A stretch of 46,872 bases of DNA from Actinomycetota bacterium (GTDB taxonomy: Bacteria; Actinomycetota; Acidimicrobiia; Spongiisociales; UBA5794), in contig JASJXX010000010.1 in assembly GCA_030123765.1 (NCBI GenBank), forward strand, positions 1 to 46,872. The letters run 5' to 3'. Both the position numbers and the translations under genes were made by a program. The notes beneath the pieces are model-generated. The model saw only the letters and a list, made by a program, of their open reading frames with translations, did not search any database and was not told the origin of the DNA. This document shows positions 35,751-43,786 of the stretch, one piece after another; the first letter of the stretch is position 1, and every line of letters starts with the position of its first letter.

Positions 35751-36228
35751 GCAGAGCACCCCCGTCCACATCCAGAGCGCCAAAGAGGACGACCCGACAG
35801 CCCGCGCTCTGGGCCTGGACGTCGCAGGAATACTGCGCTACCAGGCCGATGTTCTCGACCGCGAGGACCGCCTTGAATCGGGAACGGGCAGATGGAGAGA
35901 GTCCTTTCAGACGGATCAGACCGCCAGGCACCTTGCGGCGAAGGAGTCCGTGCTCCGCACCATCCAGATCGCGTCGAACCCGGAGTGTTTCCGCATCATC
36001 GAGGCGCTGCACACGTCGGAGAATCTCACATCGAGTGAGCTCGTCGAAATAACGGGTCTCGGCAGGCTGACCCTCCAGGAGCGGATCGGCGACCTGGTGT
36101 CTGCCGGCCTCGTCTCGAAGATCCCCGAGGCGGACCAGATCGTTATCACCGCAGGCGGCCACGCAATAGCCGAGCTCGTCCGTCGCGCGGCCGCCGTGAC
36201 AGCCCACGACCTCGCGAGCAAGAGATGA
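35743..36228 (+). CDS. Unknown winged-helix-like protein in sulfur operon
   Basis: A 161-residue protein I cannot assign to a named family. Residues about 70-150 look like a winged helix: CFRIIEALH, then LTSSELVEITGLGRLTLQERIGDLVSAGLV, then a short hairpin with QIVITAGGHAIAEL. The N-terminal 60 residues are charged and polar. It overlaps emo by eight bases (TTG start) and the next gene by four, so it is made with the pathway enzymes. It could be an operon-specific regulator, or a wing-fold protein used as a docking module. Confidence 0.6.
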   Translation: MAKQSTPVHIQSAKEDDPTARALGLDVAGILRYQADVLDREDRLESGTGRWRESFQTDQTARHLAAKESVLRTIQIASNPECFRIIEALHTSENLTSSELVEITGLGRLTLQERIGDLVSAGLVSKIPEADQIVITAGGHAIAELVRRAAAVTAHDLASKR

Positions 36229-36509
36229 GGTGTCCCTTCTGTGAGCGGACCGGCACCCGTCCCGAGCTCCACGCCCACCTCACGGACGACCATGCTCAAG
36301 AGGTGATCACAGAGAAGGACTCCTGGGGGAGACGGTTCATGGAGCTGCAGTGCCCGTCATGCGACGAGGGCCACCGCCAGGAAGTCAAGCCTCGTTACAA
36401 AGATCCGCAGTTCCTCGAGGAGCACTTTCGCGAGATCAGGCTTGTGGCATTCGACTTGTTCCTCTATCACTGGGAGGACAAACACGACCAGGAGACGTCC
36501 CATGAGTGA
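36225..36509 (+). CDS. Unknown small zinc-finger-like protein
   Basis: A 94-residue protein with two CxxC-H-H patterns: C3 and C6 (CPFC) followed by H16/H18/H23, and C43 and C46 (CPSC) followed by H82 and H87 (YHWEDKH). Both could bind zinc in a C2H2-like manner. No known family comes to mind. It overlaps the preceding gene by four bases and lbpA1 by eight, so it sits between the electron-transfer and lipoate modules. Possible roles are a scaffold or chaperone for LbpA or a nucleic-acid-binding partner of the winged-helix protein; neither is shown by the sequence. Confidence 0.6.
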   Translation: MRCPFCERTGTRPELHAHLTDDHAQEVITEKDSWGRRFMELQCPSCDEGHRQEVKPRYKDPQFLEEHFREIRLVAFDLFLYHWEDKHDQETSHE

Positions 36510-36939
36510 GATACGCGGTTGCAACATCCCAGAGGATCTCTACTACTGGCCGGAGAAACACGTGTGGGCTGCTCCCCAGGATGACGGGTCCGTGATCATC
36601 GGCGTGACGGACGTCGCGCAGAGCCTTGCCCGCTCCATCATCTCCGCGCTTCCCAAGAAGGTGGGAAGGCCGGCGAAGAAGGGCCGGTCACTCGGCACGA
36701 TCGAGAGCGGAAAATGGGTCGGTCCGGTAACTTCCCCCGTCAACGGCGAGATTCTCGAAGTCAACCCCGTTCTTGGCTCCGATCCGGGGATCATCAACAC
36801 GGATCCGTACGGCGAAGGCTGGTACATGAGGATCATGCCCGTCGACTGGGATGCCGACGTCGCGGACCTCGTCACCGGCCAGGACGCGCTCACTGCCTAT
36901 GCAGCGTTCCTTGAGGCGGAGGGGATCGAATGCGGGTGA
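36502..36939 (+). CDS. lbpA: LbpA1, lipoate-binding protein
   Basis: A 145-residue GcvH-like protein of the LbpA type. RGCNIPEDLYYWPEKHVWA begins the fold and includes an N-terminal cysteine (C7) found in LbpA but not in glycine-cleavage H protein. TIESGKWVGP places the lipoylated lysine at K71. Two turns later comes NTDPYGEGWYMRI. Lipoyl-LbpA is the proposed carrier on which the sHdr complex oxidizes sulfur. No other glycine cleavage genes are nearby. Confidence 0.9.
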   Translation: MSEIRGCNIPEDLYYWPEKHVWAAPQDDGSVIIGVTDVAQSLARSIISALPKKVGRPAKKGRSLGTIESGKWVGPVTSPVNGEILEVNPVLGSDPGIINTDPYGEGWYMRIMPVDWDADVADLVTGQDALTAYAAFLEAEGIECG

Positions 36940-36943
36940 CCCG

Positions 36944-37393
36944 ATGATCGTGCATCGCGGCTGCGCGATCCCCGACGGACTCTCCTACGACGTCGACCGC
37001 GACCTGTGGGTGCGGTTTGAGGACGACCTGGCTCGCATGGGCCTGACCGACGTCGCGCAGACGCGCATGGGGAAGATGGTGTCGATCCGCTTCAAGCGAG
37101 TGGGGAGGCACATCGAGGCGGGCAAGTCGATCGCCACGGTCGAGTCGGCAAAGTGGGTCGGTCCCATCCACTCGCCCTTCGACGGGGAGATCATCGCTAC
37201 CAATGACGAGGCGTACGCCGCGGACATCCTCGTCGCGAACAGGGACCCTTACGAGGCGGGATGGATCTCCATCGTGCGACCTGACGACCCGGCCACAGCA
37301 CCCGACGGGCTTCTCACCAGCGACGCGGCCGTCGAGGCGTATCGAGCCCGCATCGAGATGCTCGACCTCAGTTGTTACAGGTGCGCCGACTGA
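36944..37393 (+). CDS. lbpA: LbpA2, lipoate-binding protein
   Basis: A 149-residue second LbpA. It shares HRGCAIPDGLSYDVDRDLWV (C7) and TVESAKWVGPIHSPFDGEI, with the lipoyl lysine at K70, and RDPYEAGWISIV. The C-terminal tail adds SCYRCAD, a CxxC pair not seen in LbpA1. The two proteins are clear paralogues; organisms with LbpA1/LbpA2 pairs are known. ATG 36944 lies four bases after the previous stop, and its TGA overlaps the next ATG by one base. Confidence 0.9.
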   Translation: MIVHRGCAIPDGLSYDVDRDLWVRFEDDLARMGLTDVAQTRMGKMVSIRFKRVGRHIEAGKSIATVESAKWVGPIHSPFDGEIIATNDEAYAADILVANRDPYEAGWISIVRPDDPATAPDGLLTSDAAVEAYRARIEMLDLSCYRCAD

Positions 37394-38448
37394 TGGAGCT
37401 GCGCGTCATCGACTTCGGGCGGGTCTCGGCTCTCCGTAGCCAGACCCTGTGGCACGCCATTGCGTACGGCGTATCGGAGGGTGCACCGCCGACGCTCTCC
37501 TTCATGACACCCGCGACGCCGTACGTCTCAATCGGGCTCCACGTCAACATCGACGCCGTCGACGTCAACGCGTGCAAACGCGCGGGGCTGCCGGTGTTTC
37601 GCCGTATGGTCGGAGGAGGCCCCGTCTACCTCGACGACGATCAGCTCTTCTTCCAGATCACCCTCCCCGACTCGATGGCGCCAGCGATGCGCTCTCGCGC
37701 CGTACGTGTCCTGCTCAACCCTGTAGTAGCGGCGTTCCAGCAGATCGGTATCGACGCAGAGCTCGACGACGCGAACGAGATCGTCGTGGGGGACCGCAAG
37801 ATCTGTGGCCACGCTGCCGGCCAGATCGGGAGTGCCGTGGTCGTTGTGGGGAATCTCATCACCGGCTTCAACCACGATGCTGCGGCTTCGATAGCGAGCA
37901 CGCCGAACCGCGCAGCTGCCGGCATGTTCCGCCAGATGCTCGAACGCTACGTCACCGCCGTGGACGCCGACCCTCGTGCCTTCATGGAAGCTGCCGTTGC
38001 TACGTACACCGAAGCCCTCTCCTCCCTTCAGGGGGAGCAGGCGGGCGACGTGAGCTACGTGAGGGGGAGGCCGCCGTTCGGCGAGCCCGACGCGGGAGAC
38101 CCCCTCGCATCCCTCACGCCTTACGAACTCGAGAAGCTTGAAGAGCTCGACCGCAAGCTCGCTGACCCGACCTTCATTCGGGGGGAGTCCCGACGAACGA
38201 GAGCCCCGTGGCGAATCAAGGTCAAGTCCGGCGTGTGGGTGTACGGCCACGCGAACGAGTCAGCCACCGCAGTCCTCGGGCTGGTCGACGACGTCATCAC
38301 CGAGGTAACTCTCGTGGGCGCAGGCCGAGACACGGAGAAGCTCATAGGGGAGCTGGTGGGGAGCGGGCTCCCTCACGCCGCAGACCGGATTGCCAGGGAG
38401 GGCCACATGGGCGCGACGATCGCGCAGCTCGTCGAAGCCATGACGTGA
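37393..38448 (+). CDS. Lipoate-protein ligase family protein (sLpl-like)
   Basis: A 351-residue member of the LplA/LipB/BirA fold. FRRMVGGGPVYLDDDQLFFQ is the RRxxGGG lipoyl-AMP loop and NEIVVGDRKICGHAAGQ holds the conserved lysine. A C-terminal extension of about 110 residues (WRIKVKSGVWVYGH to GHMGATIAQ) looks like the accessory LplB-type domain. It should attach octanoate or lipoate to the LbpA proteins. A second family member lies at 39912, so this copy may have a distinct role such as amidotransfer or a different target. Confidence 0.85.
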   Translation: MELRVIDFGRVSALRSQTLWHAIAYGVSEGAPPTLSFMTPATPYVSIGLHVNIDAVDVNACKRAGLPVFRRMVGGGPVYLDDDQLFFQITLPDSMAPAMRSRAVRVLLNPVVAAFQQIGIDAELDDANEIVVGDRKICGHAAGQIGSAVVVVGNLITGFNHDAAASIASTPNRAAAGMFRQMLERYVTAVDADPRAFMEAAVATYTEALSSLQGEQAGDVSYVRGRPPFGEPDAGDPLASLTPYELEKLEELDRKLADPTFIRGESRRTRAPWRIKVKSGVWVYGHANESATAVLGLVDDVITEVTLVGAGRDTEKLIGELVGSGLPHAADRIAREGHMGATIAQLVEAMT

Positions 38449-38458
38449 AAGGACCGAT

Positions 38459-38914
38459 ATGGCGACACAGAACATTGACGGATTCGAGATCAGAACAGAT
38501 CTCGTGTACGACGTCGGTGCGCATCTCTGGATGAACGTCACTCAGGACGGGATCATCTCCGTGGGTGTCGACCCGCTCGGTATCGAGACGTTCGGCACAC
38601 TCGCTCAGATCGCACTCGAAGCGCCGCCGATCAACCTCGAACGCGGAATGCATTTCGGATCCATGGAGGCGGAGAAGTTCGTCGGGACCCTCGTGAGCCC
38701 CATCGCTGGGCTCCTCACAGAACGCAACGAGGTGGTGATGGCCGATCCGGGCATCGTCGAGCGCGACCCGTACGGCGACGGCTGGCTCATCAAGATCAAG
38801 ATGAGCACAGACCCCACCACGCTCCCCTACCTCACATCAGGCGCAGACGCCGTCATCGAAGCGTTCGAGAAGCGCGTCGCGGCGTACCGGCTCGAGGGGG
38901 TGCTTGCAGAATGA
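38459..38914 (+). CDS. Third, divergent lipoate-binding protein
   Basis: A 151-residue GcvH-like protein. SMEAEKFVGTLVSPIAG gives a candidate lipoyl lysine K73, and ERDPYGDGWLIKIKM matches the strand after it in LbpA1 and LbpA2. It lacks the N-terminal RGC(N/A)IP segment and its cysteine, and has EAEKFVG in place of ES(G/A)KWVG. It may be a lipoyl relay between synthesis enzymes and LbpA, like GcvH in lipoyl-relay bacteria, rather than a substrate carrier. AAAGGA precedes the ATG, and the stop overlaps the next gene. Confidence 0.82.
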   Translation: MATQNIDGFEIRTDLVYDVGAHLWMNVTQDGIISVGVDPLGIETFGTLAQIALEAPPINLERGMHFGSMEAEKFVGTLVSPIAGLLTERNEVVMADPGIVERDPYGDGWLIKIKMSTDPTTLPYLTSGADAVIEAFEKRVAAYRLEGVLAE

Positions 38915-39912
38915 CGACGACCCCAGGATCGGCAGAGGCCTTCGACCTCCGACTCAGGAACTTCGGGACCGGCATCGAGTTTTACGCGCCAGGCCTGAAA
39001 CGATGGGAGACATCTGAGTGGAAGCCGGAGAATCCACGAAAGTTCCTCCCCATCTCGGTGACGGGCAGCGCGTGCGCTCTCTCATGTGACCACTGCCAGA
39101 CGAAGGTCCTCGATGGCATGATCTCTGTCCGAGCAGACCTGGACCTCTTCGCTCTGGCAACGAGGCTCCAACGATCGGGGACGGATGGGCTCCTCGTGTC
39201 GGGTGGATCGGGGAAGGGTGGCGGCGTCCCACTGCTCCGCCATCTCGACGACATCAGGAGGATCCGCGAGGAGCTCGGCATGAAGGTCGTCGTGCACTCA
39301 GGGGTCATCGATCCGAAGACTGCCGCGGGCCTCGCCAGGGTCGGTGTCGACGGAGTCATGCTCGACATAATCGGCGCCAACGAAACGATCCGCGACGTGT
39401 ACCACCTGGATCTCACGATCGAGGCGTTCGATGAGTCTCTGGCACTCCTCGCGGAGCAAGAACTTCGCATCATTCCGCACATCGTGCTGGGGATGCACTA
39501 CGGGAAGTTCCTCGGTGAGTACACGGCTCTCGACATGATCGCGAGGTACCCGGTGTCGACGCTGATCGTCGTTGTGCTCGTGCCGCTCGTCGGCACGCCG
39601 ATGGAGCACGTCCCACCACCCCCGATCGATGAGTGCGCGGACTTCTTCGAGACGGCCCGGTTAGCGCTGCCCACAACCAAGATCAATCTCGGTTGTGGGC
39701 GACCGATGGGCGATGACAAGATCGCGCTCGACCATGCGGCCGTCGACTTCGGGTTCAACGGCATCGCGTACCCCGCTGAAGGCATCATCGAGTACGCACG
39801 ACAGAAGGGGCTCACCCCGGACATGTATGAATACTGCTGCTCGCTCACGTGGGTCGGTTCCGAAGGCGAGTCGTACCGCTCGGTCTCCCTGGCAGATCCG
39901 GTGCTCGTCTGA
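38911..39912 (+). CDS. lipS2: Radical SAM lipoyl synthase component, LipS2-like
   Basis: A 333-residue radical SAM enzyme. GSACALSCDHCQTKVL contains the CxxxCxxC motif binding the SAM cluster; VVVHSGVIDP and VMLDIIGANETIRDVYHLD are barrel strands. RNFGTGIEFYAPGLKRWETSEW near the N-terminus is distinctive. LipS1 and LipS2 together insert two sulfurs into octanoyl-lysine in archaea and sHdr bacteria, replacing LipA. Naming this one LipS2 and the next LipS1 is by resemblance and could be swapped. Confidence 0.82.
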   Translation: MTTTPGSAEAFDLRLRNFGTGIEFYAPGLKRWETSEWKPENPRKFLPISVTGSACALSCDHCQTKVLDGMISVRADLDLFALATRLQRSGTDGLLVSGGSGKGGGVPLLRHLDDIRRIREELGMKVVVHSGVIDPKTAAGLARVGVDGVMLDIIGANETIRDVYHLDLTIEAFDESLALLAEQELRIIPHIVLGMHYGKFLGEYTALDMIARYPVSTLIVVVLVPLVGTPMEHVPPPPIDECADFFETARLALPTTKINLGCGRPMGDDKIALDHAAVDFGFNGIAYPAEGIIEYARQKGLTPDMYEYCCSLTWVGSEGESYRSVSLADPVLV

Positions 39913-41033
39913 TGGAGTGGCGTTACCTCACCAGCAACGGCGTCGACGCGGCGGAGGGTCTGGCCGAAGACGAGGCCCTCATGTTGTCTCACGGCCGAAG
40001 CGAGGAGCACAGCCCCTCCATCCTCAAGCTCTACACGTACAGCGACCACGTCGCGTTGTGCGGCCGATTCCAACACATCGAGGCCGAGATCGATATCGAC
40101 GCATGTACGACTTCGCGAACGCCGTTCAACCGGCGGCCAACGGGGGGAGGGGCCATCGTGATGGGGTCCGGCCAACTCGGTGTCGCCGTACTCACTCGCA
40201 GCCCGGCCGAGAAGTCACCCAAGGCGCTGCTCATGGAGTTCTCCGAGGGCATTCTCGCTGCGCTCGCGACGCTCGGCGTCGAGGCAGCCTTCGGGGGGAA
40301 GAACGACCTGAAGGTCGAAGGTAAGAAGGTCGCTGGCCTGGGCCTCTACGTCGATAAGGAGGGCGCGCTGCTCTTTCACGCGTCGATACTCGCCGACCTG
40401 GACATCTCCTTCATGCTTGAGGTGCTCAACATCCCGGCAGCCACGCTCGGGCCGGACGCAGTGCGAGCCGTCGAGAGCAGAGTCACCACAGTGACACGTG
40501 AGACGGGACGCCAGTGGACGGGCGCCGATCTCATCTCCGTGGTCACCGATGGTTTCGTCACGACACTCGGTGTCGAGCTCATCGCGGACAAGCCCACGGA
40601 ACGCGAGCAGCTTGCGGCAGACAAGCTCGTCGAGACGAAGTACGCGACCGACAAGTGGCGGTTCATGCGTTCACCCCACCCCGATGCAACCGCGACCTCA
40701 GTGGTGAGGACCCCACACGGCACGATCCGCGCCTATCTCTCTCTCCAAGGTGACATCATCAAGAGCGCCTTGTTCGCAGGTGACGTGAACACGATCCCGG
40801 AACCGGTCGCCGATTTCGAATCGCGGCTGAAGTGGTCGCGTCTCTCCGAGAAGTCCGTCGTGGCGGCCGCTCAGGCAGCGTTCAGCAACGGGACTGGTCT
40901 TGATATCGAACCGAACGACCTCGTCGCTGCGATCCTCGACGCAGGGAGCCGTGCCCTGGGACGCGAGATCGTCGCGCCGCACCGGTTAGGTTCCTGCTAC
41001 TTTCCTGACACGAGCAAGGAACCGGTGCGATGA
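39912..41033 (+). CDS. sLpl(AB)-type lipoate-protein ligase
   Basis: A 373-residue LplA-like ligase. NRRPTGGGAIVMGSGQLGV is the nucleotide/lipoate loop, FGGKNDLKVEGKKVAGLGLYV carries the catalytic lysine, and LLFHASILADLDISFMLEVLN follows. The C-terminal 100 residues (TPHGTIRAYLSLQGDIIKSALFAGD) form the LplB-like accessory domain in the same chain, as in the sLpl(AB) proteins linked to shdr loci. It should adenylate octanoate or lipoate and load LbpA. ATG 39912 overlaps the lipS2 stop by one base, and its own stop overlaps lipS1 by four. Confidence 0.88.
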   Translation: MEWRYLTSNGVDAAEGLAEDEALMLSHGRSEEHSPSILKLYTYSDHVALCGRFQHIEAEIDIDACTTSRTPFNRRPTGGGAIVMGSGQLGVAVLTRSPAEKSPKALLMEFSEGILAALATLGVEAAFGGKNDLKVEGKKVAGLGLYVDKEGALLFHASILADLDISFMLEVLNIPAATLGPDAVRAVESRVTTVTRETGRQWTGADLISVVTDGFVTTLGVELIADKPTEREQLAADKLVETKYATDKWRFMRSPHPDATATSVVRTPHGTIRAYLSLQGDIIKSALFAGDVNTIPEPVADFESRLKWSRLSEKSVVAAAQAAFSNGTGLDIEPNDLVAAILDAGSRALGREIVAPHRLGSCYFPDTSKEPVR

Positions 41034-42151
41034 CCACAACCAGCCTTCGCGTCGAAGGAACCAAGCTCGAGCTGCTCCCCGCTCGGACGGAGAAGCAGGA
41101 GAGCCCCGACTGGGTACGGATCTCGATGGCAAGCGCTCTTGCGCTGCGGTACCGGTCGGGTCGATTCACCCGGGACTTCGATTTCGGTGGCATCAACCTG
41201 CTCCTCAACTACAGCTCCGGTTGCAGGTCGGACTGCAGCTACTGCGGGCTCGCGAGGACACGCCCTGGCATGTACGAGGACAAGTCCTTCATCCGGGTCG
41301 AATGGCCACTCGTCGAACTCAACGACCTCATCAACCGGATGGCGGAGCACCACGGCACCCTGACACGGCTCTGCATCTCGATGGTCACCCACGGGCGTGC
41401 CTACGCGGACACCGCTGAGATCATCAGACGCATCCGCACGAAGGTGGACGCGCCCCTCTCGATACTCGTGGCGCCGCCCACATTGAGCCGGGAGCGCCTC
41501 ACAACGTTCAAGGACTTCGGCGCCGACATGATCGGCATCGGCCTCGATGCGGTGACCGAGGACCTCTTCCGCCGGCACCGCAGCAACGTGCCTTCGGGTG
41601 GCGGCCTGTCATGGGATCAGTACTGGGAGATCGTCGCCATTGCTAGAGAGATCTACGGACCATGGAAGGTCAACTGTCACACTCTCGTCGGCCTGGGCGA
41701 GACGGACAAGGAGGCCATCGGCATGTTCATCCGGCTCTGCGACCAGGAGATCTACCCCTACCTGTTCTGCTTCAACCCTGAGGAGGACTCGCGGATGGGG
41801 GAGCAGCCGAAGTCACCCATCCGGCGGTGGCGGCGAATCCAGCTCGCAAAGCATCTCGTCGAGTTCAACAGCTACCGATGGGACAAATTCACGTTCGACG
41901 ACCAGGGAGCGCTCACCGGCATCGTCGAGCCATCGAACGCCGACCAGGTGGTTGCCGCTGCGGTGGCGTCCGGCACGCCATTCGAGACCGATGGTTGCCC
42001 GAGCGATGACGGCGGCCCGGGATGCACGCGGCCGTACGGCTCCTACGGACCTGCGGAGTCGTTCCGGGACTTCCCGTTCGCTCCGACGAGCGGCGACCTC
42101 GCAACGATCACACAAGAGATGGCCCTCGACGAGATCCTGACTAATCGGTAA
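41030..42151 (+). CDS. lipS1: Radical SAM lipoyl synthase component, LipS1-like
   Basis: A 373-residue radical SAM protein. YSSGCRSDCSYCGLARTRPG carries the CxxxCxxC cluster motif. HTLVGLGETDKEAI is the later barrel block. A C-terminal pair in DGCPSDDGGPGCTRPYG could help bind the auxiliary cluster that donates sulfur. With its LipS2-like partner it should convert octanoyl-LbpA to lipoyl-LbpA. The two synthase genes flank the ligase gene, and all three overlap at their ends. Confidence 0.83.
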   Translation: MTTTSLRVEGTKLELLPARTEKQESPDWVRISMASALALRYRSGRFTRDFDFGGINLLLNYSSGCRSDCSYCGLARTRPGMYEDKSFIRVEWPLVELNDLINRMAEHHGTLTRLCISMVTHGRAYADTAEIIRRIRTKVDAPLSILVAPPTLSRERLTTFKDFGADMIGIGLDAVTEDLFRRHRSNVPSGGGLSWDQYWEIVAIAREIYGPWKVNCHTLVGLGETDKEAIGMFIRLCDQEIYPYLFCFNPEEDSRMGEQPKSPIRRWRRIQLAKHLVEFNSYRWDKFTFDDQGALTGIVEPSNADQVVAAAVASGTPFETDGCPSDDGGPGCTRPYGSYGPAESFRDFPFAPTSGDLATITQEMALDEILTNR

Positions 42152-42162
42152 GGAGAGCGACC

Positions 42163-43779
42163 CTGCGCTACGGATTCGTGATCGATCAGACGACGTGCAT
42201 CGGATGCCACGCGTGCACGGTCGCGTGCAAGACGGAGCACCAGGTGCCCCTCGGCGTGAACCGCACCTGGGTGAAGTACGTCGAACAGGGCACGTGGCCG
42301 GACACGAAGCGGTCATTCTCCGTGATGCGTTGCAACCACTGCACCGATGCGCCATGCGTGACGATCTGCCCGACGTCTGCGCTGTACAAGCGCAGCGACG
42401 GCATCGTCGATTTTGATACGTCGCGTTGTATCGGATGCAAGTCGTGCATGCAGGCTTGCCCCTACGACGCCCTCTACATCGACCCGCAGGACCAGACGGC
42501 CCAGAAGTGCAACTACTGCGTCCACCGCGTCGAGATAGGTATCGAACCTGCGTGCGTCGTGGTCTGCCCTGAGCAGTCGATCATCGCTGGCGACCTTGAC
42601 GACCCGACGACCAAGATCGCCCGGATGGTCGCAGCGGGCGATCTCACCCAGAGAGCAGTCGAACGAGGCACCGCGCCGAACCTCTGGTACAAGGGCGTCG
42701 AGATGGCGAACATCGAGCCACTCGCAGCGACACGAACATCCGACGGCGGTATCTGGCGCGACGCAGCGGGGATGGATCAGTCCTGGCTCAATGTGGACCT
42801 CACCACAGACGCCGACGGCGCCCGGGTTGGGGGTGCCCCACCGGACCGAAGAGTGAGTGACGACGCCGGACAGCCGCGGGTGGTCTACGCGAACGACTTC
42901 CCGATGCCCTGGGGCTGGCGAGTATCGAGCTACTTCCTCACCAAGGCCATCTCGGCAGGCATCGCGATCTCAGCAGCGATGGCGCTCCTCTTCGGTGCAG
43001 CGCTTGAGTCGATGTGGATGCGCCTCGCCGCTCCACTCGCAGGCGGACTGCTCCTCCTTCTGACCGGTGTACTGCTGGTATGGGACCTCAAGCGACCTGA
43101 CCGTTTCTACTACCTGCTCACGAAGGGGAACCCGTCTTCGTGGCTCGTTCGCGGCGCGTGGATACTCACCGCGCAGGCAATCGCCTTCGGCGCCTGGTTC
43201 CTGGCCGCGTTGCTTGGACTCGACGGGACTGCCCGGGTCGCTGTCTGGGCTGCGGCGGTGATCGGGCTCGCGACAGCGGGTTACACGGCGTTCCTCTTCG
43301 GGCAGGCGAAGGGACGCACGTTGTGGAACAGCCCGATCCTCGTGTGGCACATGATCGCGTCGGCATTCGCTGTCGGCGGGAGCGCTGCGCTCGTTGCTTC
43401 CCTCGTCTCGGTGACAGACCGAGCAGCAGGGTCGGAGAGCGTGTTCTTGGCCGAGCATCTGCCGGTAGGTACAGCAGCTTTTGCATGGACCATGGTTCTC
43501 GGCGCTGTAGGACTCGCCATCACCACGGGGTTCGAAGCGGCAGCGAAGCATGAACCGGACGCAGCGCTCGCCTATCACCACATGACCAGAGGCGTGTTCG
43601 CTGGCCGATACCGTGCAGGCCTCGTCCTCAGCATCCTGATCCCGGTTGTCGCAGGAGTCGTAATTCTCTCCGGAGCAAGCGTCGCCTTCGCAGCAGCCGG
43701 CGGGATCTCCGCCATGGTCGGCGTCCTCCTCGTGGACGACGCATTCGTGCGAGCCGGGCAGAGCGTCCCGTTGACATGA
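42163..43779 (+). CDS. Fused ferredoxin - NrfD-type membrane protein (SoeBC-like)
   Basis: About 538 residues. The first 180 contain four [4Fe-4S] sites as in DmsB/PsrB/SoeB (CIGCHACTVACK, CNHCTDAPCVTICP, CIGCKSCMQACP, CNYCVHRVEIG...CVVVCP). After a linker, eight hydrophobic helices form an NrfD/DmsC-like quinone-binding anchor. No signal peptide is present, so the clusters face the cytoplasm. I start it at CTG 42163: AAGGAG lies seven bases upstream, and the resulting RYGFVIDQTTCIGC is the normal beginning of this ferredoxin family. The first ordinary start, GTG 42178, is too far from that site. It pairs with the Mo enzyme that follows eight bases later. Confidence 0.88.
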   Translation: MRYGFVIDQTTCIGCHACTVACKTEHQVPLGVNRTWVKYVEQGTWPDTKRSFSVMRCNHCTDAPCVTICPTSALYKRSDGIVDFDTSRCIGCKSCMQACPYDALYIDPQDQTAQKCNYCVHRVEIGIEPACVVVCPEQSIIAGDLDDPTTKIARMVAAGDLTQRAVERGTAPNLWYKGVEMANIEPLAATRTSDGGIWRDAAGMDQSWLNVDLTTDADGARVGGAPPDRRVSDDAGQPRVVYANDFPMPWGWRVSSYFLTKAISAGIAISAAMALLFGAALESMWMRLAAPLAGGLLLLLTGVLLVWDLKRPDRFYYLLTKGNPSSWLVRGAWILTAQAIAFGAWFLAALLGLDGTARVAVWAAAVIGLATAGYTAFLFGQAKGRTLWNSPILVWHMIASAFAVGGSAALVASLVSVTDRAAGSESVFLAEHLPVGTAAFAWTMVLGAVGLAITTGFEAAAKHEPDAALAYHHMTRGVFAGRYRAGLVLSILIPVVAGVVILSGASVAFAAAGGISAMVGVLLVDDAFVRAGQSVPLT

Positions 43780-43786
43780 GGTACCC

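Noticed and set aside
36502-38914. Glycine cleavage H proteins
   Set aside because: No gcvT, gcvP or lpd is near, and the first two have the LbpA cysteine segment and sHdr/LipS neighbours.
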